Positions 19,050 to 27,857 of a DNA stretch of 64,000 nt are shown here, one piece after another. The stretch comes from Yoonia litorea (GTDB lineage Bacteria; Pseudomonadota; Alphaproteobacteria; Rhodobacterales; Rhodobacteraceae), in the NCBI RefSeq assembly GCF_900114675.1, contig NZ_FOZM01000001.1:248001-312000 (forward strand). Direction: 5' to 3'. A model generated the notes under the pieces. The model saw only the letters and a program-made list of their open reading frames with translations. It was not told the DNA's origin and did not search any database. Every line of letters begins with the position of its first letter. Within the stretch, counting starts at the first letter, position 1. The position numbers were made by a program, and so were the translations under genes.

Positions 19050-19997
19050 ATGTCAGTTTCTTTGGTTTTGTTGGTGCTCTTGGGCGGCGCGTTGTTGATC
19101 CCTCTGATCGGAGATGATGGCGACGACGGTGCGAATGAGATCAAAGGTGGACCCGAGAATGATGAACTGAACGGCACTCCTGGCCCTGATCTGATCCGCG
19201 CGTTTCTGGGTGACGATGTCATCAACGGCAACGGAGGCGAGGACGATTTGCGCGGCGGCGACGGAGAAGACACCATTACCGGCGGTGCCGACCGTGACGT
19301 GATTGATGGCGGGAGCGAAAACGATCAGCTCTTCGGCCTTGGCGGAAACGATACAATCGAAGGTGACGCCGGCGATGACTTCATCGACGCCGGTGAAGGC
19401 AACGACATCGTGCGCGGCGGAAATGGCAATGACACGATTGTCGGCAATCTCGGCACCGACACGTTGCGGGGCGAAGGCGGTGACGACGATATTTTCCTAT
19501 GGGGTGATGAAGGCCGTGCCTACGGCGGCCAGGAGAATGACGAACTCGTCATGGTGACAGGGCGCGGTGTGCTTGATGGTGTCGCCGGAGAGAACACGTT
19601 TTATGCACTCGCAAATGATGATGACGCACAACAGACTGTCGCAATTATTCAGGAATTGGACTTTGGCGACGAGATCGTGATGACAATCGACACTGACGAC
19701 GGCTCAGTTGTCGACAAGGACCTGATCGTGACTGTCACAGAAGGATCAATCAACGGAATCGATGGATACAACATCGAAGTCGGTTTTGCCGATCCTGGCG
19801 ATGAGCCAGACAATTTCGAAACGTCCCGCGCCTTTGTTTACGGGACAAGTCGCGACATTGATGACGTGGTGGCGTCCATCAAAGTTGATGTCACCGTTGA
19901 CGCGGAACTGAGTGTTGCAGGTGCGCAGGAAACCTTTGCAGCCGTGAAGGCTGGTGCAACTGCTCCGGCACAGGTGAGCCCAACCCCCGTCGTTTAG
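19050..19997 (+). CDS. membrane-anchored RTX-type calcium-binding repeat protein
   Basis: Protein of 315 residues beginning with a single hydrophobic segment (SLVLLVLLGGALLIPLIG, about residues 3-20) and then an acidic region. Between about residues 36 and 150 are tandem nonapeptides of the GGxGxDxux kind, for example GGNDTIEGDAGDDFIDAGEG, which fold into a calcium-filled beta roll in hemolysin-type proteins. The C-terminal half lacks repeats and is a beta-rich acidic domain ending in a Pro-rich tail. No type I secretion genes are adjacent, and the N-terminal hydrophobic segment is unlike classical RTX proteins, which use a C-terminal signal. Function is unknown; surface or periplasmic location is inferred. 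A CtrA box lies just upstream. Confidence 0.82.
   Translation: MSVSLVLLVLLGGALLIPLIGDDGDDGANEIKGGPENDELNGTPGPDLIRAFLGDDVINGNGGEDDLRGGDGEDTITGGADRDVIDGGSENDQLFGLGGNDTIEGDAGDDFIDAGEGNDIVRGGNGNDTIVGNLGTDTLRGEGGDDDIFLWGDEGRAYGGQENDELVMVTGRGVLDGVAGENTFYALANDDDAQQTVAIIQELDFGDEIVMTIDTDDGSVVDKDLIVTVTEGSINGIDGYNIEVGFADPGDEPDNFETSRAFVYGTSRDIDDVVASIKVDVTVDAELSVAGAQETFAAVKAGATAPAQVSPTPVV
19155..19500 (+). repeat. RTX nonapeptide-coding repeat region
   Basis: Degenerate tandem 27-base units encode glycine and aspartate rich nonapeptides (such as GGNGNDTIV and GEGGDDDIF). About ten units are recognisable. They are divergent at the nucleotide level, so recombination between units is unlikely. Confidence 0.7.
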
Positions 19998-20261
19998 GGT
20001 TTTCTGGCTGCCTATCTGGGTCAGCGTTTCCGTACGTACCATGCCGCGTTCGGCAGCGGCTATTGCAGAGATTCTTGTGCTTGCGAGATGTGAGGCTCGG
20101 GTGTATCTGAGCCCTTATGACAATGGTTTTTGACATGGATGATCGCGCGCGCCTGCCTTGGCGGTTTTTCGGTGCATCCTGCACGATCCTAGCACGCGGC
20201 TAAGGCGCAGCCTTTCCGTCACCCTGATCATTTCTGACTTTTACAAAACGGGAGAGGACCA

Positions 20262-21665
20262 ATGTCCCCCAAGACGCTCTATGATAAAATCTGGGACGCG
20301 CATGTCGCCCATGAAGCCGAAGACGGCACTTGCCTGCTTTATATCGACCGCCACCTTGTCCATGAGGTGACCAGCCCGCAAGCCTTTGAGGGGCTGCGCA
20401 TGGCTGGTCGCAAGGTGCGTGCACCCGAGAAAACAATCGCTGTGCCGGACCACAACGTCCCCACCACGATGGGTCGCGAAGACCCCAAAAACATGACCGA
20501 GGACAGCGCCATTCAGGTGGCCGCGCTCGACAGCAATGCTAAGGAATTCGGCATCCACTACTACCCTGTGACCGACGTCCGTCAGGGCATCGTGCACATC
20601 GTTGGGCCAGAGCAAGGTTGGACACTGCCCGGAATGACCGTCGTCTGCGGTGACAGCCACACGGCAACGCATGGTGCTTTCGGTGCGCTGGCCCATGGCA
20701 TTGGCACGTCCGAGGTGGAGCACGTTCTGGCCACCCAGACGCTGATCCAGAAGAAGTCGAAGAACATGAAGGTCGAGATCACCGGCAAGCTCCGCCCCGG
20801 TGTGACCGCCAAGGACATCACCCTGTCCGTCATCGGCGCGACCGGCACAGCCGGCGGCACGGGCTATGTCATCGAATACTGTGGCGAAGCAATCCGCGAC
20901 CTGTCGATGGAAGGCCGCATGACCGTCTGCAACATGGCGATCGAAGGCGGCGCGCGCGCGGGCCTGATCGCGCCTGACGAAAAGACGTTCGAATACTGCA
21001 AGGGCCGCCCGCACGCACCAAAAGGTGCCGCATGGGAGGCCGCTGTGGCCTACTGGAAGACGCTCTTCACTGATGAAGGCGCGCATTTCGACAAGGTGGT
21101 CACCATCAAAGGCGAAGATATCGCCCCTGTTGTCACCTGGGGCACATCACCCGAAGATGTCCTGCCAATCACCGCGACTGTTCCCGCCGCTAGCGACTTC
21201 GAAGGTGGCAAGGTGGGCGCTGCACAACGCTCGCTTGACTACATGGACCTCAAGCCCGGCACGCCGCTCAAGGATATTGAGATCGATACGGTCTTCATCG
21301 GATCCTGCACAAACGGTCGGATTGAAGACCTGCGCGCTGCCGCAGACATTTTGAAGGGCAAGAAAATCGCCGTGAAGCGTGCGATGGTTGTGCCCGGTTC
21401 AGGGCTTGTGCGTGCGCAGGCCGAAGAAGAGGGGCTTGCGCAGATCTTTATCGATGCCGGTTTCGAATGGCGTCTGGCAGGGTGCTCGATGTGTCTGGCG
21501 ATGAACCCGGATCAGTTGGCACCGGGCGAGCGTTGCGCTGCGACGTCGAACCGGAACTTCGAGGGACGCCAAGGTCGTGGCGGCCGGACGCATCTGATGT
21601 CGCCTGCGATGGCCGCTGCTGCCGCAATTACCGGCAAGCTGACCGACGTACGGGAGATGATGTGA
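20262..21665 (+). CDS. leuC: 3-isopropylmalate dehydratase large subunit
   Basis: Large subunit (467 residues) of isopropylmalate isomerase, which converts 2- to 3-isopropylmalate in leucine biosynthesis; works with LeuD. The aconitase-family [4Fe-4S] ligands are seen as GSCTNGR near residue 347 and GCSMCLAMN near residues 407-410. The N-terminus [15 protein letters not shown] and [20 protein letters not shown] are characteristic. The ribosome site GGGAGAGG lies before the ATG. leuD follows after a gene on the opposite strand, so the two subunits are not in one tight operon. Codon use is conspicuously rich in C- and G-ending codons, suggesting high expression. Confidence 0.98.
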   Translation: MSPKTLYDKIWDAHVAHEAEDGTCLLYIDRHLVHEVTSPQAFEGLRMAGRKVRAPEKTIAVPDHNVPTTMGREDPKNMTEDSAIQVAALDSNAKEFGIHYYPVTDVRQGIVHIVGPEQGWTLPGMTVVCGDSHTATHGAFGALAHGIGTSEVEHVLATQTLIQKKSKNMKVEITGKLRPGVTAKDITLSVIGATGTAGGTGYVIEYCGEAIRDLSMEGRMTVCNMAIEGGARAGLIAPDEKTFEYCKGRPHAPKGAAWEAAVAYWKTLFTDEGAHFDKVVTIKGEDIAPVVTWGTSPEDVLPITATVPAASDFEGGKVGAAQRSLDYMDLKPGTPLKDIEIDTVFIGSCTNGRIEDLRAAADILKGKKIAVKRAMVVPGSGLVRAQAEEEGLAQIFIDAGFEWRLAGCSMCLAMNPDQLAPGERCAATSNRNFEGRQGRGGRTHLMSPAMAAAAAITGKLTDVREMM

Positions 21666-21709
21666 TCCGTGGCACGGCACCTAAGCGGGCTGTCCGCAAT
21701 GGATCCTGT

Positions 21710-21925
21710 TCAGGAAACCTTGCGCAGCTCGCTGTCCGACTTCAACACAGCATCACCGTCGCATTGTTCGATCTGGTAGGCAGGATCGTCGGCAGTCGCG
21801 TGACATGTCACGTCGGTTCCATCAATCGTCAATGTCACGCTTTCGGTGAATTTTTTGACGACCTGCCCGGTGCCTGTGCCCTTCGACCAATCCCATTTGA
21901 CCCGCGTACCTCTACGGTATGACAT
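21710..21925 (-). CDS. DUF2945 (HVA1 family) small protein
   Basis: Protein of 71 residues starting YRRGTRVKWDWSKGTGTG and ending with DPAYQIEQCDGDAVLKSDSE, which matches the DUF2945/HVA1 family, a small Tudor-like beta-barrel found in many bacteria and fungi. No biochemical role is established. The ATG at 21925 is chosen because AAAGGTGA stands 6-8 bases upstream and the family begins there; an open frame continues another 25 codons upstream but is not conserved-looking. It lies on the opposite strand between leuC and leuD. Confidence 0.85.
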   Translation of the reverse strand: MSYRRGTRVKWDWSKGTGTGQVVKKFTESVTLTIDGTDVTCHATADDPAYQIEQCDGDAVLKSDSELRKVS

Positions 21926-22002
21926 GATTTCACCTTTCATTGTCTGAAGGACCAACAGCAGAAAAAGCACAATGGTTCCCGCAGACGCCTCAGGAGGCAA
22001 AA

Positions 22003-22608
22003 ATGCAAGCTTTCACCAAACTCAGCGGCATCGCCGCGCCACTGCCACTGGTCAATATCGATACCGATATGATCATTCCCAAGCAGTTCCTTAAAACGAT
22101 CAAGCGCTCCGGTCTTGGCGTGAACCTCTTTGACGAGATGCGCTATGACGATGACGGCAAAGAGATCCCTGAATTCGTCCTGAACCAACCGCAGTATCGC
22201 GAGGCACAGATCCTTGTCGCGGGTGATAACTTCGGCTGCGGTTCGTCACGCGAACACGCCCCTTGGGCGATTGCCGACTTCGGGATCACCTGCGTGATCG
22301 CGCCAAGCTTCGCTGACATCTTCTACAATAACTGCTTCAAGAACGGCATTTTGCCAATCGCGTTGCCGCAGGAACAGGTCGATGTGCTGATGAAGGATGC
22401 GGAAAAAGGTTCTAACGCCCGCATTGAAGTCGATCTCGAAGCACAAACAATCACCTCGTCGGACGGTGAGGTCTTCACCTTTGACGTTGATCCTTTCAAG
22501 AAGCACTGCCTGATGAACGGGCTTGATGACATCGGTCTGACGATGGAAAAGGCATCTGCGATTGACAGTTTCGAAGCACAGGCAAGTGCCGCCCGTCCTT
22601 GGGTCTGA
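22003..22608 (+). CDS. leuD: 3-isopropylmalate dehydratase small subunit
   Basis: Small swivelling-domain subunit (201 residues) of isopropylmalate isomerase. It shows [20 protein letters not shown] at the N-terminus, the substrate loop [16 protein letters not shown], and [13 protein letters not shown]. The ATG at 22003 follows AGGAGG (21992-21997), so the longer frame from 21940 is not used. It is separated from leuC by 337 bases holding a DUF2945 gene on the other strand, so leuD probably has its own promoter in the 77-base divergent gap. A strong terminator follows at 22628. Confidence 0.97.
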   Translation: MQAFTKLSGIAAPLPLVNIDTDMIIPKQFLKTIKRSGLGVNLFDEMRYDDDGKEIPEFVLNQPQYREAQILVAGDNFGCGSSREHAPWAIADFGITCVIAPSFADIFYNNCFKNGILPIALPQEQVDVLMKDAEKGSNARIEVDLEAQTITSSDGEVFTFDVDPFKKHCLMNGLDDIGLTMEKASAIDSFEAQASAARPWV

Positions 22609-22627
22609 CTGCCCAAAATCCAGCGAC

Positions 22628-22654
22628 AAAGCCGCGCGATGCGCGGCTTTTTTG
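22628..22654 (+). terminator. rho-independent terminator after leuD
   Basis: Perfect 10-base stem AAAGCCGCGC / GCGCGGCTTT with a GAT loop, running into a T tract (six T in a row). It ends 46 bases after the leuD stop. Confidence 0.9.
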
Positions 22655-22687
22655 CGTTTTGGCCACTAAATTAAATGTGAATGCAGC

Positions 22688-22702
22688 TTAAACAACGATT
22701 AA
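22688..22702. promoter_or_regulatory. perfect CtrA box between leuD and the membrane-protein gene
   Basis: TTAA-N7-TTAA (spacer ACAACGA) lies downstream of the leuD terminator and 176 bases before the start of the membrane-protein gene at 22879. It is an exact full-site match to the CtrA consensus. The rest of the 22655-22878 interval is AT-richer than its surroundings and holds no ORF I trust. Confidence 0.55.
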
Positions 22703-22878
22703 GGTTGCAAACGCGCACCACTCTAGAGTGAAATCGACTCATTAAAGATTTTTCAGAGAAGCGGCTGTTGCCGAAAAGCTTTTTCAAACGGCAACATCAT
22801 TACATGATGACTTGGCTCAGCCAATCTCTCGTCATTACCATCAGCCCGGTGCAAGCGGTCGGGCAAAAGGATTAAAAA

Positions 22879-23718
22879 GTGCTGTTTCGATTGCCCGGAG
22901 CATTTGTCAGAGCCGCATTGGTCGTGATGCTGATCATCATGCCGCATGCGCTTCTGCCCGGACGCAGTGGTGACAGTGCCCAGATCGTTGCATTGGCCGC
23001 CGTGTTTGCTGCCTTGTTTACGATCGTTGAATACATCTCGACCAGCCCAAGCCTCGTGGAATTTCGGGATGCGCCCCCCTTCAATCGCGTCAGATTCTCG
23101 GCGCTCTTTGCGACGGTCTTATGCCTGTCAGTGATCTTCCGTGGCGCTGAAGACCCAACAGCGGTTTCGGATTTCTTTCAGCTCAGCGGATCGGCCTTGG
23201 GGGTCGCGATTGATTTTCCCTATTCCCCGCTGCGGTTGATGCTGGATCAGATGCCCGCATCCGTGTCCGAGGATACATTGGTGCGCGTGCGTGATGCGGC
23301 TGGCCTGATTTATTTGATTGCCAGCGTCTCGGTCATCTACTTTATCGTCCTGCTCCGGTTCTATCGCTGGCCCCGTCGCAACGAGGCCTTCAACGTCTGG
23401 ATCAACCTGCCGACATTCGACCCGACATCTGGCGGTGATGTGATCAAGCGCCTCCGCCGCGATGCGCGTTTTAACATTTTGTTAGGAATTGCCGTCCCAT
23501 TTTTGATCCCGACAGTGATTTGGATCATTGGCGCTGTCGGGACGTCAATCAATCTCCAAAGCACGCAAACCTTGATCTGGGTCTTGGCGGCATGGGCATT
23601 CATACCTGCAAACCTGTTGATGCGAGGCGTCGCAATCAGCCGGATTGCCTATATGATCGAACTCCAACGGCGCAGGGCATATGGCGACAGAGACGTTGGT
23701 GTGCCGCGCTATTCCTGA
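22879..23718 (+). CDS. uncharacterised multi-pass membrane protein
   Basis: Protein of 279 residues with GTG start after AAAGGATT. I do not recognise a named family. Hydrophobic segments are visible at about residues 8-26 (FVRAALVVMLIIMPHALLPG), 35-52, 72-87, 142-162 (LIYLIASVSVIYFIVLLRFY), 200-225 and 232-250, so it is an integral inner-membrane protein, perhaps six spans, with a basic cytoplasmic tail. The following endonuclease/phosphatase-fold gene overlaps or abuts its 3' end, so the two are likely co-expressed. A CtrA box lies upstream. Confidence 0.75.
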   Translation: MLFRLPGAFVRAALVVMLIIMPHALLPGRSGDSAQIVALAAVFAALFTIVEYISTSPSLVEFRDAPPFNRVRFSALFATVLCLSVIFRGAEDPTAVSDFFQLSGSALGVAIDFPYSPLRLMLDQMPASVSEDTLVRVRDAAGLIYLIASVSVIYFIVLLRFYRWPRRNEAFNVWINLPTFDPTSGGDVIKRLRRDARFNILLGIAVPFLIPTVIWIIGAVGTSINLQSTQTLIWVLAAWAFIPANLLMRGVAISRIAYMIELQRRRAYGDRDVGVPRYS

Positions 23719-24722
23719 TTGCTGCGCAAACGTCCCCGATCAGTGCCCAAGACAGTCTGCGCGTCGCAACCTATGCGGCACCACTCAGTCGTGATGGGCC
23801 GGGGCTGTTATTGCGTGATATCCGACGCGGGCAGGACCCACAGATCGCCGCCATTAAGGCGGTCATAGCGACCATCTCGCCCGATATCCTTGTTCTGACC
23901 GATTTTGACTATGACCATGACGGTCTGGCTCTCTCTGCATTCGCTGAGACTACAGGTTTGGACTATACGCACCGCTTTTCGAGACTGCCGAATGCGGGGC
24001 AACCTTCCGGTTTCGACATTGACGGTAACGGGCGCACTGGCGATGCGCGCGATAGTCTGGGGTACGGGCGGTTCACTGGTGACGGCGGGGTCGCCGTGTT
24101 GTCGCGCTATCCGTTCAATCAAGACGGTTTCGTTGACCATACAGCGATGTTGTGGCGCGACCTGCCGGATGCGCAGCTTCCAATGGCCGAGGGTCGGCCG
24201 TTTTTGTCAGATGAAGTACTCAAAGTGCTGCCTCTCTCATCTACAGTGCATTGGAACCTGCCCGTTGTCGTGCCGCAAGGTCAGTTGAGACTTCTGGTTT
24301 TTGCGGCAACGCCTCCGGTCTTTGATGGACCGGAGGACATGAACGGCCACCGCGCCCGCGACGAATTGCGATTATGGGAGAATGTTCTGGATGGCCAAAT
24401 GGGCGCGATACCGGAAGCTTTTGTCGTGGTGGGCAATGCAAACCTCGATCCACTGGCAGGTGATGGCGACCGCGCGGCAATGGCGACTTTCCTGCGCCGC
24501 CAAGACCTCTCTGATCCTCATCCGGGGCAGCCGAATGCCGACTGGGGCACAGACGGGCCGGGGCAGCTACGCGTCAGCTATGTTCTGCCCTCGTCGGATT
24601 GGCAGGTTGTCGGCGCGGGAACGTTTTGGCCCGACGCCGACATGAGCGAGGCAGATTCATTAAGTGACCAATGGGATGCGGTCGGACCGCATCGTCTGGT
24701 TTGGGTGGATATCAGCCGGTAG
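23592..24722 (+). CDS. exported endonuclease/exonuclease/phosphatase-fold protein (start uncertain)
   Basis: Protein of the EEP (DNase I-like) superfamily. Segments include SLRVATYAAPLSRDGPGLLL, ISPDILVLTDFDYDHDG, GDGGVAVLSRYPF and VVVGNANLDPLAGDGD, which match the bacterial secreted branch, although VVGNANLDP replaces the usual GDFN(S/A) core, so catalysis should not be assumed. A signal-peptide-like stretch (RQRRWCAALFLIAAQ) precedes the domain near 23685-23730. The odd point is the start: the only in-frame ATG upstream is 23592, 93 bases before the signal-like region and deep inside the preceding gene; nearer the signal only ATA, ATT or CTG occur. Coordinates use the ATG. The 3' end overlaps the convergent epimerase-like gene by 63 bases. 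Confidence 0.72.
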   Translation: MGIHTCKPVDARRRNQPDCLYDRTPTAQGIWRQRRWCAALFLIAAQTSPISAQDSLRVATYAAPLSRDGPGLLLRDIRRGQDPQIAAIKAVIATISPDILVLTDFDYDHDGLALSAFAETTGLDYTHRFSRLPNAGQPSGFDIDGNGRTGDARDSLGYGRFTGDGGVAVLSRYPFNQDGFVDHTAMLWRDLPDAQLPMAEGRPFLSDEVLKVLPLSSTVHWNLPVVVPQGQLRLLVFAATPPVFDGPEDMNGHRARDELRLWENVLDGQMGAIPEAFVVVGNANLDPLAGDGDRAAMATFLRRQDLSDPHPGQPNADWGTDGPGQLRVSYVLPSSDWQVVGAGTFWPDADMSEADSLSDQWDAVGPHRLVWVDISR

Positions 24723-25565
24723 GCCTGCGCACATGACGGCCTCACGGCTGGAGGGCTGAAAGTCTGGCAGCAGGCGGTGCAGCTTCTCACAGTTGACGCT
24801 GTGATTGAGCGCATAGAGATAGCGCATTTCGCGAAGCTCACGGGCCAACTCCCAGAAAGGCGACAGAATGGTCATCATCCACCAGGGAAAGCGACTGATC
24901 TTGAAGGTGCGGCCAGTGTAGCGGGCGAGTGTGTTGCGCAGTTCGTTGATCGTGAAGCTGTGTCCTTCGAACGGAATATCTTCAAATTGTGCGAGGGTCT
25001 CGCGCTTTTCGGCCAGCATGACAGCGGCGCGTGCCCAGTCTGGCACGTAGGCATAGGCTTGGAGGGTGTCAGGATCGCTGCCTGCGGTAATCTTGCCTTT
25101 GGCGACGTCACGCAGGACGAACAGGCTCATGATGTCGCCATTGCCGTCAGGGTCGATGAAGTTTCCGGCACGTAAGATGATCGTCTGGACACCAGAGTCG
25201 CGATAGGCCTTTTCCATTTCGATACGGGTGCGTCCTTTGCGAGTTGTTGCCAGATGCGGTGTGTTTTCGTCAAAGACACCGGGCTGGTCGCCGAAATTGT
25301 AGACGTTGCCAGGGATGATCACAGTGGCGCCGCTGGCCCTGGCCGCGGCGATGACCTGTCGCGTGATTTGCGGGATCACGGTTGCCCAGTTGTGATAGTT
25401 TGGCGGGTTCAGACCGTTGACGATCACATCCGCCCCCTTGGCTGCTTTGGTCATGTCGCCGGTCTTGCGGTCGTAGTGTCGGACCGTCCAGCCAGCGGCG
25501 GCAAAGGCCTCTGCGCTGCGCTGTCCGATTTTTCCGTTTCCGCCGAGGATAAGAACTGAGGGCAT
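24660..25565 (-). CDS. NAD(P)-binding epimerase/reductase-like protein
   Basis: Short-chain/extended SDR-type protein of 301 residues. The Rossmann motif VLILGGNGKIGQRSAEAFA is at the N-terminus; later segments are ADVIVNGLNP, ATVIIPGNVYNFGDQPG and YAYVPDWARAAVMLAEKRE, close to NAD-dependent epimerase/dehydratase family proteins. The substrate is not evident. AAGGAGA lies 8 bases before the ATG at 25565, so the upstream frame is not used. It is divergent from a LysR regulator, a common arrangement where the regulator controls the neighbour. The last 21 codons overlap the convergent EEP gene. Confidence 0.83.
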   Translation of the reverse strand: MPSVLILGGNGKIGQRSAEAFAAAGWTVRHYDRKTGDMTKAAKGADVIVNGLNPPNYHNWATVIPQITRQVIAAARASGATVIIPGNVYNFGDQPGVFDENTPHLATTRKGRTRIEMEKAYRDSGVQTIILRAGNFIDPDGNGDIMSLFVLRDVAKGKITAGSDPDTLQAYAYVPDWARAAVMLAEKRETLAQFEDIPFEGHSFTINELRNTLARYTGRTFKISRFPWWMMTILSPFWELARELREMRYLYALNHSVNCEKLHRLLPDFQPSSREAVMCAGLPADIHPNQTMRSDRIPLVT

Positions 25566-25658
25566 TTCGGGTCTCCTTCCGTTTCCGTTGACCCAGTTTG
25601 CGAAATTCAAATATGAAAAGAAATTGCCAGAATTTTGCTATCATGTATTCAATACTGA

Positions 25659-26555
25659 ATGGATAGGTCTTTCGACAAACTTGACTGGTCATTGGTGCAG
25701 GCGTTTCTGGCCGTGGCTGAAACGGGCAGTCTCTCGGGTGCGGCGGGGGTATTGGGGACGAGCCAGCCCACCTTAGGGCGGCAAATAAAACTGATGGAAG
25801 CCCAGCTTGGCGTGGAGTTGTTTCACAGGCAGTCGCGCGGCTTTGCTTTGACCGAGACAGGCGCTGCGCTGGTCGCACCTGCGCAGGCGATGCGGGACGC
25901 GGTGCGCCAGATCAGCTTGCAGGCGGCTGGCCGGCAGACGCAACTGGAAGGGACGGTGCGGATCACGGCGAGTGTTGCCTTCTCGGTTTACCACCTGCCA
26001 CCGATCATCGCCGAAATCAGGGCGCTGGAGCCCAAAATCGCGATTGAGCTTGTGCCGTCTGACAGCACCAGAAACCTGCTTTATCGCGAAGCAGATATCG
26101 CCATTCGGATGTATCGCCCGACTCAGCTTGATCTGATCACAAAGCATCTTGGCGAGGTGCCGCTATCGGTCTTTGCCGCCAAATCCTATCTTGATGCGCG
26201 GGGGCGGCCACACTCCATAGAGGATCTGCTCGCGCATGATATCGTCGGTTATGACGCCAACACCGATATCCTGAACGGATTTCAAACGGCCGGTGCCGAG
26301 GTGACGCGCGATTTCTTCAAGACCCGTTGTGATGACAACATCGCCTACTGGGAACTGGTGCGCGCCGGCTGCGGGATCGGCTTTGCCCAAACCATGCTTG
26401 GCCGTGCAGAGCGCAGGGTTGAGGAGTTGGACGTTGGATTGGAATTACCGACGCTTCCCGTATGGCTCACTGCGCATGAAGCGATGCGACAGACACCTCG
26501 TATTCGGCGGGTCTGGGACTTGTTAGAAAGGCGACTCAAGCCCTTGGTCTCTTGA
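25659..26555 (+). CDS. LysR family transcriptional regulator
   Basis: DNA-binding regulator of 298 residues. The N-terminal winged helix-turn-helix reads [20 protein letters not shown] followed by [20 protein letters not shown]; the C-terminal part is a periplasmic-binding-like effector domain. It is divergent from the epimerase-like gene over a 93-base gap with AT-rich inverted repeats (for example GTATT-C-AATAC near 25645-25655, a plausible LysR site), so autoregulation and control of that neighbour are likely. The inducer is unknown. leuB starts 57 bases after its stop. Confidence 0.92.
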   Translation: MDRSFDKLDWSLVQAFLAVAETGSLSGAAGVLGTSQPTLGRQIKLMEAQLGVELFHRQSRGFALTETGAALVAPAQAMRDAVRQISLQAAGRQTQLEGTVRITASVAFSVYHLPPIIAEIRALEPKIAIELVPSDSTRNLLYREADIAIRMYRPTQLDLITKHLGEVPLSVFAAKSYLDARGRPHSIEDLLAHDIVGYDANTDILNGFQTAGAEVTRDFFKTRCDDNIAYWELVRAGCGIGFAQTMLGRAERRVEELDVGLELPTLPVWLTAHEAMRQTPRIRRVWDLLERRLKPLVS

Positions 26556-26611
26556 ACATGGGCGACGGTCGCGCTAGGGGCTTGGCAACCAATTCAAGCA
26601 AGGACAGTCCC

Positions 26612-27715
26612 ATGGCAAACCCATCCCTTTTGATCCTCGCCGGTGACGGCATCGGCCCTGAAGTCATGGACGAAGTGAAGCGGATCATCGGCTGGTTTGG
26701 CGACAAGCGTGATCTGACCTTTGATGTCTCTGAGGACCTCGTCGGTGGCGCCGCCTATGATGCGCATGGTGTGCCTTTGCACGATGATACGATGGCCAAG
26801 GCGCAGGACGTTGATGCGGTGCTGCTGGGTGCAGTGGGCGGCCCGAAATACGATGACCTTGATTTCAGTGTGAAGCCAGAACGTGGCTTGCTGCGCCTGC
26901 GCAAGGAAATGGATCTTTTCGCGAACTTGCGCCCGGCCCAGTGTTTCGACGCTTTGGCGGACTTCTCATCGCTGAAAAAGGATGTTGTTGCAGGTCTTGA
27001 TATCATGATCGTGCGTGAACTGACCTCCGGCGTCTATTTTGGCGAGCCTCGCGGGATTCATATTGAGGACAATATGCGCGTTGGCATCAACACCCAGCGC
27101 TACACCGAAGCCGAAATCGAGCGTGCGGCCCGCGCGGCCTTTGATCTGGCGATGAAGCGCAACAAGAAGGTCTGCTCGATGGAGAAGGCCAACGTGATGG
27201 AAAGCGGCATCCTCTGGCGCGATGTCGTGACCGAGGTGCACGCAGACTACCCCGAGGTCGAACTGAGCCACATGTACGCCGATAACGGAGCGATGCAGCT
27301 TGTGCGCGCGCCAAAGCAGTTTGATGTCATCCTGACGGATAACCTCTTTGGGGACATCCTGTCGGATTGTGCGGCGATGCTGACAGGTTCGCTTGGTATG
27401 TTGCCATCAGCTTCGCTTGGGTTGCCAATGGCCAACGGTCGTCCAAAGGCGATGTATGAACCGGTACATGGTTCTGCACCGGATATCGCAGGGCAGGGCA
27501 AAGCCAACCCAATTGCCTGCATCCTGTCGTTTGCAATGGCGCTGCGCTATTCCTTTGACGAAGGCAGTGAAGCCGATCGTCTGGAAGCTGCTATTGAGAA
27601 GGTTTTGGCTGACGGCGCGCGCACTGCCGATCTGATGGGGCCTGAGGGCGGCACACCGCTGAGCACCACGCAGATGGGTGATGCTATCCTCGCGGCGCTG
27701 GACGAAAGCCTCTAA
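26612..27715 (+). CDS. leuB: 3-isopropylmalate dehydrogenase
   Basis: NAD-dependent enzyme of 367 residues that oxidatively decarboxylates 3-isopropylmalate, the third step of leucine biosynthesis. It begins [20 protein letters not shown] and contains the substrate arginines in RPAQCFDAL and [17 protein letters not shown], the catalytic Lys in [11 protein letters not shown], and the metal-binding [15 protein letters not shown]. The ATG at 26612 follows AAGGA by 8 bases; an open frame from 26552 overlaps the LysR gene and is not needed. It is 4 kb from leuD, with unrelated genes between. Confidence 0.97.
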   Translation: MANPSLLILAGDGIGPEVMDEVKRIIGWFGDKRDLTFDVSEDLVGGAAYDAHGVPLHDDTMAKAQDVDAVLLGAVGGPKYDDLDFSVKPERGLLRLRKEMDLFANLRPAQCFDALADFSSLKKDVVAGLDIMIVRELTSGVYFGEPRGIHIEDNMRVGINTQRYTEAEIERAARAAFDLAMKRNKKVCSMEKANVMESGILWRDVVTEVHADYPEVELSHMYADNGAMQLVRAPKQFDVILTDNLFGDILSDCAAMLTGSLGMLPSASLGLPMANGRPKAMYEPVHGSAPDIAGQGKANPIACILSFAMALRYSFDEGSEADRLEAAIEKVLADGARTADLMGPEGGTPLSTTQMGDAILAALDESL

Positions 27716-27857
27716 TCAAGACCGGAGAGGGGGCGCTTGCAAGGTGTCCCCATGCGCTAGCTAGTCGCCGCCAGCAATGCTGCATTGCAGCGTGATCGCT
27801 TGACTTGTGAGGTGATCAGGTTTTGATAGCGGTAACACCCTATCAAGGATCTGACCC

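Noticed and set aside
20117..20203. 28-codon reading frame in the leuC leader, considered as a leucine attenuator peptide
   Set aside because: It contains only two leucines and no clear terminator/antiterminator pair follows, so there is no evidence for attenuation.
20241..21086. 281-codon minus-strand open frame
   Set aside because: Shadow of leuC, which is unmistakable on the plus strand with aconitase-family cysteines.
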